Below are positions 39,161-41,590 of a stretch of DNA of 41,590 nt, in pieces (the stretch's first letter is position 1; the number at the start of each line of letters is the position of its first letter). The DNA comes from Candidatus Gottesmanbacteria bacterium (lineage in GTDB: Bacteria > Patescibacteriota > Microgenomatia > JACOXO01): contig JACOXO010000020.1 in the NCBI GenBank assembly GCA_016182365.1, forward strand, positions 1-41,590, in the 5' to 3' direction. The notes beneath the pieces were generated by a model. It was given only the letters and a program-made list of their open reading frames with translations, was not told the DNA's origin and searched no databases. The translations under genes and the position numbers were made by a program.

Positions 39161-40159
39161 ATGAAAAAAAGAATTTTGACAGGAGATACTCCAACAGGAA
39201 AACTGCATCTTGGGCATTTTGTAGGCACTTTGCAAAATAGAGTTAAACTTCAGGATGAGTATGAGACATATATTATTTTGGCTGATTTACATGCTCTAAC
39301 CACGTTATCTAAGGATCCCTATAAAATCTCCCAATATACCCTTGAGGTTGCGATAGATAATCTTGCTGTTGGTTTAAATCCTGATAAATCACATATTTTT
39401 GTTGAGTCTTTAGTTCCTGAAATCTATGAACTAGCAGCAATTTTTTCTATGTACGTTACTTATGGCAGAGTCATGAGAAATCCAACCATAAAAGATGAAA
39501 TAACAATGAAAGAGTTGGGTAACACTTATTCTCTAGGATTTATAAACTACCCAATTTATCAAGCTGCTGATATTCTTTGTGTTAAAGCAAATCTAGTTCC
39601 GGTTGGAAAAGATCAGGTTGCGCATCTTGAACAAACCAGAGAAATAGCAAGAGATATAAATAGAGTAACTAATTCTGAAATCTTCCCAATCCCTGAAGTA
39701 TTGGTAGGACAGCATGGAAAACTTCCTGGGCTTGATGGCAAGGCAAAAATGAGCAAATCCCTAGGCAATGCTATATTTCTTTCTGATTCTTCTGAAGAAG
39801 TTAAGAAAAAAGTCATGCGGATGTATACTGATCCAACAAGAATTAGAGCAACTGATCCAGGTCATATCGAAGGGAATGCAGTTTTTACCTACCATGATGT
39901 ATTTAACCCCAATAAAGATGAAGTTGCTGATATGAAACAGGCATATGAGCATGGAAAAATAAGTGACGTTGCTGTTAAAGAAAAACTGTATCAAGTTTTA
40001 GAGACTTTCCTGTCCCCAATTAGAGAAAGAAGAATAAAATTGGAAAAAGATAAAGGTAAAATAAGGGAGATAATAATTGAGGGAAGTAAAAAAGCTCGTG
40101 AGGAGTCTCAAAAAACCCTTTTGGAGGTTAAAGAAAAAATAGGACTTTCTATAGTATAA
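39161..40159 (+). CDS. trpS: Tryptophanyl-tRNA synthetase
   Basis: Charges tRNA-Trp. The 332-residue length is normal. The HIGH-equivalent motif is GKLHLGHFVG (about residues 13-22) after TGDTPTG, and the KMSKS loop is AKMSKSLGN (near residue 196). The INYPIYQAADILCVKANLVPVGKDQVAHLEQTREIARD segment is the conserved Trp-binding/dimer region. A Shine-Dalgarno-poor start at ATG 39161 follows GGGACAAATC. As the recognisable synthetase in this operon it is the expected target of the T-box. Confidence 0.95.
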   Translation: MKKRILTGDTPTGKLHLGHFVGTLQNRVKLQDEYETYIILADLHALTTLSKDPYKISQYTLEVAIDNLAVGLNPDKSHIFVESLVPEIYELAAIFSMYVTYGRVMRNPTIKDEITMKELGNTYSLGFINYPIYQAADILCVKANLVPVGKDQVAHLEQTREIARDINRVTNSEIFPIPEVLVGQHGKLPGLDGKAKMSKSLGNAIFLSDSSEEVKKKVMRMYTDPTRIRATDPGHIEGNAVFTYHDVFNPNKDEVADMKQAYEHGKISDVAVKEKLYQVLETFLSPIRERRIKLEKDKGKIREIIIEGSKKAREESQKTLLEVKEKIGLSIV

Positions 40160-40169
40160 TATTCTCCTT

Positions 40170-40514
40170 ATGCAAAAACCCCAAATAAGTTTCAGTGATT
40201 TTGACAAGATCGATATTCGGGTAGGCAAAGTAATTGATGCTGTTGAGGTAGAAAACAGTGCTAAACTTATTAAACTGACTGTAGATTTGGGTGAGGAATA
40301 TAAAATAAAAACAATTTTTGCCGGAGTTAAACCTACAGGTTATACTCCTAAAGACTTAATAGGAAAACAATTTGCCTTTATTGCTAACCTTGCTCCGAGA
40401 AAGATGATGGGTGAGGAGTCGGCCGGAATGATGCTGGCTGCTGCTGCTTGGATGCCTGTAGCTACTGCAAAGCCGGTAGCTGACGTCTCCGACATATTGT
40501 TTAGTTTTACTTGA
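40170..40514 (+). CDS. tRNA-binding OB-fold protein (CsaA/MetG-C-like), 3' end chimeric
   Basis: Residues 1-88 form an EMAP-II/CsaA-type tRNA-binding domain: FSDFDKIDIRVGKVIDAVEVENSAKLIKLTVDLG, TIFAGVKPTGYTPKDLIGKQFAFIANLAPRKMMGEESAGMMLAA. The family then normally continues with a short strand and a hydrophobic end. Here the last about 25 residues (AAAWMPVATAKPVADVSDILFSFT) are antisense to a different gene, so the true C-terminus is lost after about 40440. The gene follows trpS by 10 bases and belongs to the same operon. Proteins of this type bind tRNA as a chaperone or stabilise a synthetase. Confidence 0.75.
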   Translation: MQKPQISFSDFDKIDIRVGKVIDAVEVENSAKLIKLTVDLGEEYKIKTIFAGVKPTGYTPKDLIGKQFAFIANLAPRKMMGEESAGMMLAAAAWMPVATAKPVADVSDILFSFT

Positions 40515-40594
40515 TTATTTGCCACAAGCAAAATCAGAATAGCCAAAAGGGCAATTATTGCCCTGTCAAGGTTTTTTTCTTTGTTAATATGCAT
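40433..40594 (-). pseudogene. Truncated archaeal-type gene, N-terminus only
   Basis: ATG 40594 is preceded by a strong GAGGTG ribosome site and, further upstream, a TTATATA element at an archaeal TATA-box distance. The product begins with a basic start and one membrane helix (about residues 10-27), then a Ser/Thr/Ala-rich segment ending VATGIQAAAAS. Beyond about 40447 the frame is antisense to the tRNA-binding gene. It looks like the start of an exported archaeal protein cut at a GCT-rich junction. Function unknown. Confidence 0.55.
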
Positions 40595-40739
40595 TTTCGC
40601 ACCTCTGAATTTAATATTGTACAATATTATTGAGTTTTGATATATAATTAACCTCAGAAACTGTTAGAAAAATAAGGAATATCAATGCTCGCCAAAGCCC
40701 GTAATAGTTTATAATAGTTCAGAATCGGCTAAAGAGCAA

Positions 40740-41282
40740 TTATAAGGCTTTTTTCAGGAAAATATTGTTTATTTTGCCTTTTTTCACTTTTGTTATTAAT
40801 CCCTTCTTCTCTAGTTGGGATAAAACCATTGATAATTTTGACTTTGATAAATCAGTCCGGTACATTAGCGTTGACTGTGAGATTCCGTCCTGCTCCTTGA
40901 CTTTTGTAATGGCAGTTTTCTCGTCTTCGTCCAATCCTTCCGATAAAATCTTAAACCTTTCCTCTTTCAATTCCTTATTTTTTGTAGTTGATATTCTCTT
41001 AAGGATATTTTTTTGCACGGCCTCAAATGATTTCGCTGTTCTGGAAAATAATATCAAATAGACACCAAAACCAAGGGTGATAATTATTGCAGAAATACCA
41101 ACAACAAAAGGCAGAAAGCTTTTTTCATGCACGCATTTTCCGCTTTCCAAAAAACAGCTGCCGTTGCTTAATGCCATTAGGGAAGCATTGAGCTGGTCAA
41201 TGTAGATTTTGAAAATAAACAATATGACTCCAAATAATATTCCCACAAAAATAAGCAAAAATCCGATTTTCCTGCTGTCCAT
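40740..41282 (-). CDS. Membrane-anchored winged-helix regulator (archaeal type)
   Basis: A 180-residue protein with two membrane helices (about residues 8-28 and 57-80) separated by a short loop containing a Cys pair (GSCFLESGKCV). A winged-helix DNA-binding domain closes it: DEDEKTAITKVKEQDGISQSTLMYRTDLSKSKLSMVLSQLEKKGLITKVKKGKINNIFL. This domain order is common in archaea, especially DPANN lineages. A TTTATAATA element about 30 bases before the start looks like an archaeal TATA box and the gene has almost no leader. It may sense an exterior signal and regulate neighbouring genes. Confidence 0.75.
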   Translation of the reverse strand: MDSRKIGFLLIFVGILFGVILFIFKIYIDQLNASLMALSNGSCFLESGKCVHEKSFLPFVVGISAIIITLGFGVYLILFSRTAKSFEAVQKNILKRISTTKNKELKEERFKILSEGLDEDEKTAITKVKEQDGISQSTLMYRTDLSKSKLSMVLSQLEKKGLITKVKKGKINNIFLKKAL

Positions 41283-41306
41283 GTTGATATTAGGGAACTT
41301 ATTTTA

Positions 41307-41590
41307 TTATAAAAACTTATTCTTTCTATTGTCAATGCTCAAAGGGCCAGCTCCGGAAAAAACCAAAGAAAAGGCCATTATTGCCAGGCCAATATCCCTG
41401 ATTGCAATATCATTATAGCCAAGGGAAAATGCAATAACCAATAGATGCAAAGCGGCAATAAAAGCTACCACCCTGGTAAATAATCCGATTAATAATAAAA
41501 TTCCCGCTGCAGCCTCAAAAATTCCATTGCCCATTAAAACAACATGGACAGATGGCACAGGTATATTATGCATGAACTGCATGGAATGCT
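41307..41590 (-). CDS. DoxX-family membrane protein, 5' partial
   Basis: The C-terminal part of a DoxX-like protein: GNGIFEAAAGILLLIGLFTRVVAFIAALHLLVIAF and YNDIAIRDIGLAIMAFSLVFSGAGPLSIDNR match the last helices of the family. The frame is open to the window edge and its first ATG (41582) is not at a family-like start, so the true beginning lies beyond the window. DoxX proteins are small four-helix membrane proteins linked to redox or sulfur metabolism in some organisms. It belongs with the archaeal-looking segment. Confidence 0.75.
   Translation of the reverse strand, partial: HSMQFMHNIPVPSVHVVLMGNGIFEAAAGILLLIGLFTRVVAFIAALHLLVIAFSLGYNDIAIRDIGLAIMAFSLVFSGAGPLSIDNRKNKFL

Noticed and set aside
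1-41590. CRISPR array
   Set aside because: No series of regularly spaced direct repeats was found; the only clear direct repeat pair flanks the S23 gene.

Overview
The window looks like a low-GC genome fragment from a Patescibacteria (CPR) bacterium, probably of the Microgenomates group. This is inferred from gene content and style: a class II (B12-dependent) ribonucleotide reductase with an intein, a DUF5667-type secreted protein, a membrane-tethered solute-binding protein with no permease beside it, an isolated VirD4/TraG-like ATPase, many short lineage-specific proteins, a small tRNA intron and many transcripts that appear leaderless. TGA serves as a normal stop in several genes, so the host code is standard. 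Gene identities rest on motif recognition by eye; no database search was run.

Layout. 1-250: remnant of an AAA+ ATPase running into the truncated 3' end of a PG_binding_4 wall protein. 1371-3715: tethered solute-binding protein and a nucleotidyltransferase-fold protein. 3716-5754: accessory island with a structured RNA-like hairpin, a reading frame that stays open only if UGA is sense, an orphan protein and a VapBC-type toxin-antitoxin pair. 5755-10193: purine operon (phosphoribosyltransferase, guaB without CBS domains, guaA), divergent from two tandem cytidylate-kinase-like genes; the two promoters share one -35 palindrome. 10213-12990: MFS transporter, small protein, lytic transglycosylase, DUF5667 protein.

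13036-22407 is the most coherent block. nrdR has probable NrdR boxes; nrdJ is interrupted by a 359-residue intein immediately before the catalytic Cys; the cobalamin adenosyltransferase gene follows directly. A cobalamin riboswitch (18106-18220) then ends in a hairpin that buries the ribosome site of an unrecognised 427-residue zinc-ribbon protein. A small protein and a VirD4-like ATPase follow. The cell thus seems to depend on B12 for deoxynucleotides, to make adenosylcobalamin from imported corrinoid, and to place an unknown gene under B12 control.

22409-30193: S23-type gene between 15-bp direct repeats, tRNA-Ile(UAU), frameshifted small gene, DUF4173 membrane protein, AAA+ ATPase, DUF5678/retropepsin-like pair, nucleotidyltransferase, holin-like protein, tyrosine recombinase, FtsB-like protein, tRNA-Met, and an initiator tRNA split by a 178-nt group I intron. 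30278-37809: small hypotheticals, two lycopene-cyclase-type half proteins, a thermonuclease, a frameshifted DKNYY-like protein, an antitoxin-like orphan and two polytopic glycosyltransferase-like proteins. 37832-40440: a perfect consensus promoter drives a T-box leader upstream of a small gene, an Asp/Glu racemase, trpS and a tRNA-binding protein.

The last ~1.15 kb (from about 40440) looks archaeal (DPANN-like): a truncated gene with a strong Shine-Dalgarno and TATA-like element, a membrane HTH regulator and a DoxX fragment. It joins the bacterial part inside a GCT repeat within the tRNA-binding gene. Both window ends therefore look chimeric, by assembly or by real recombination.
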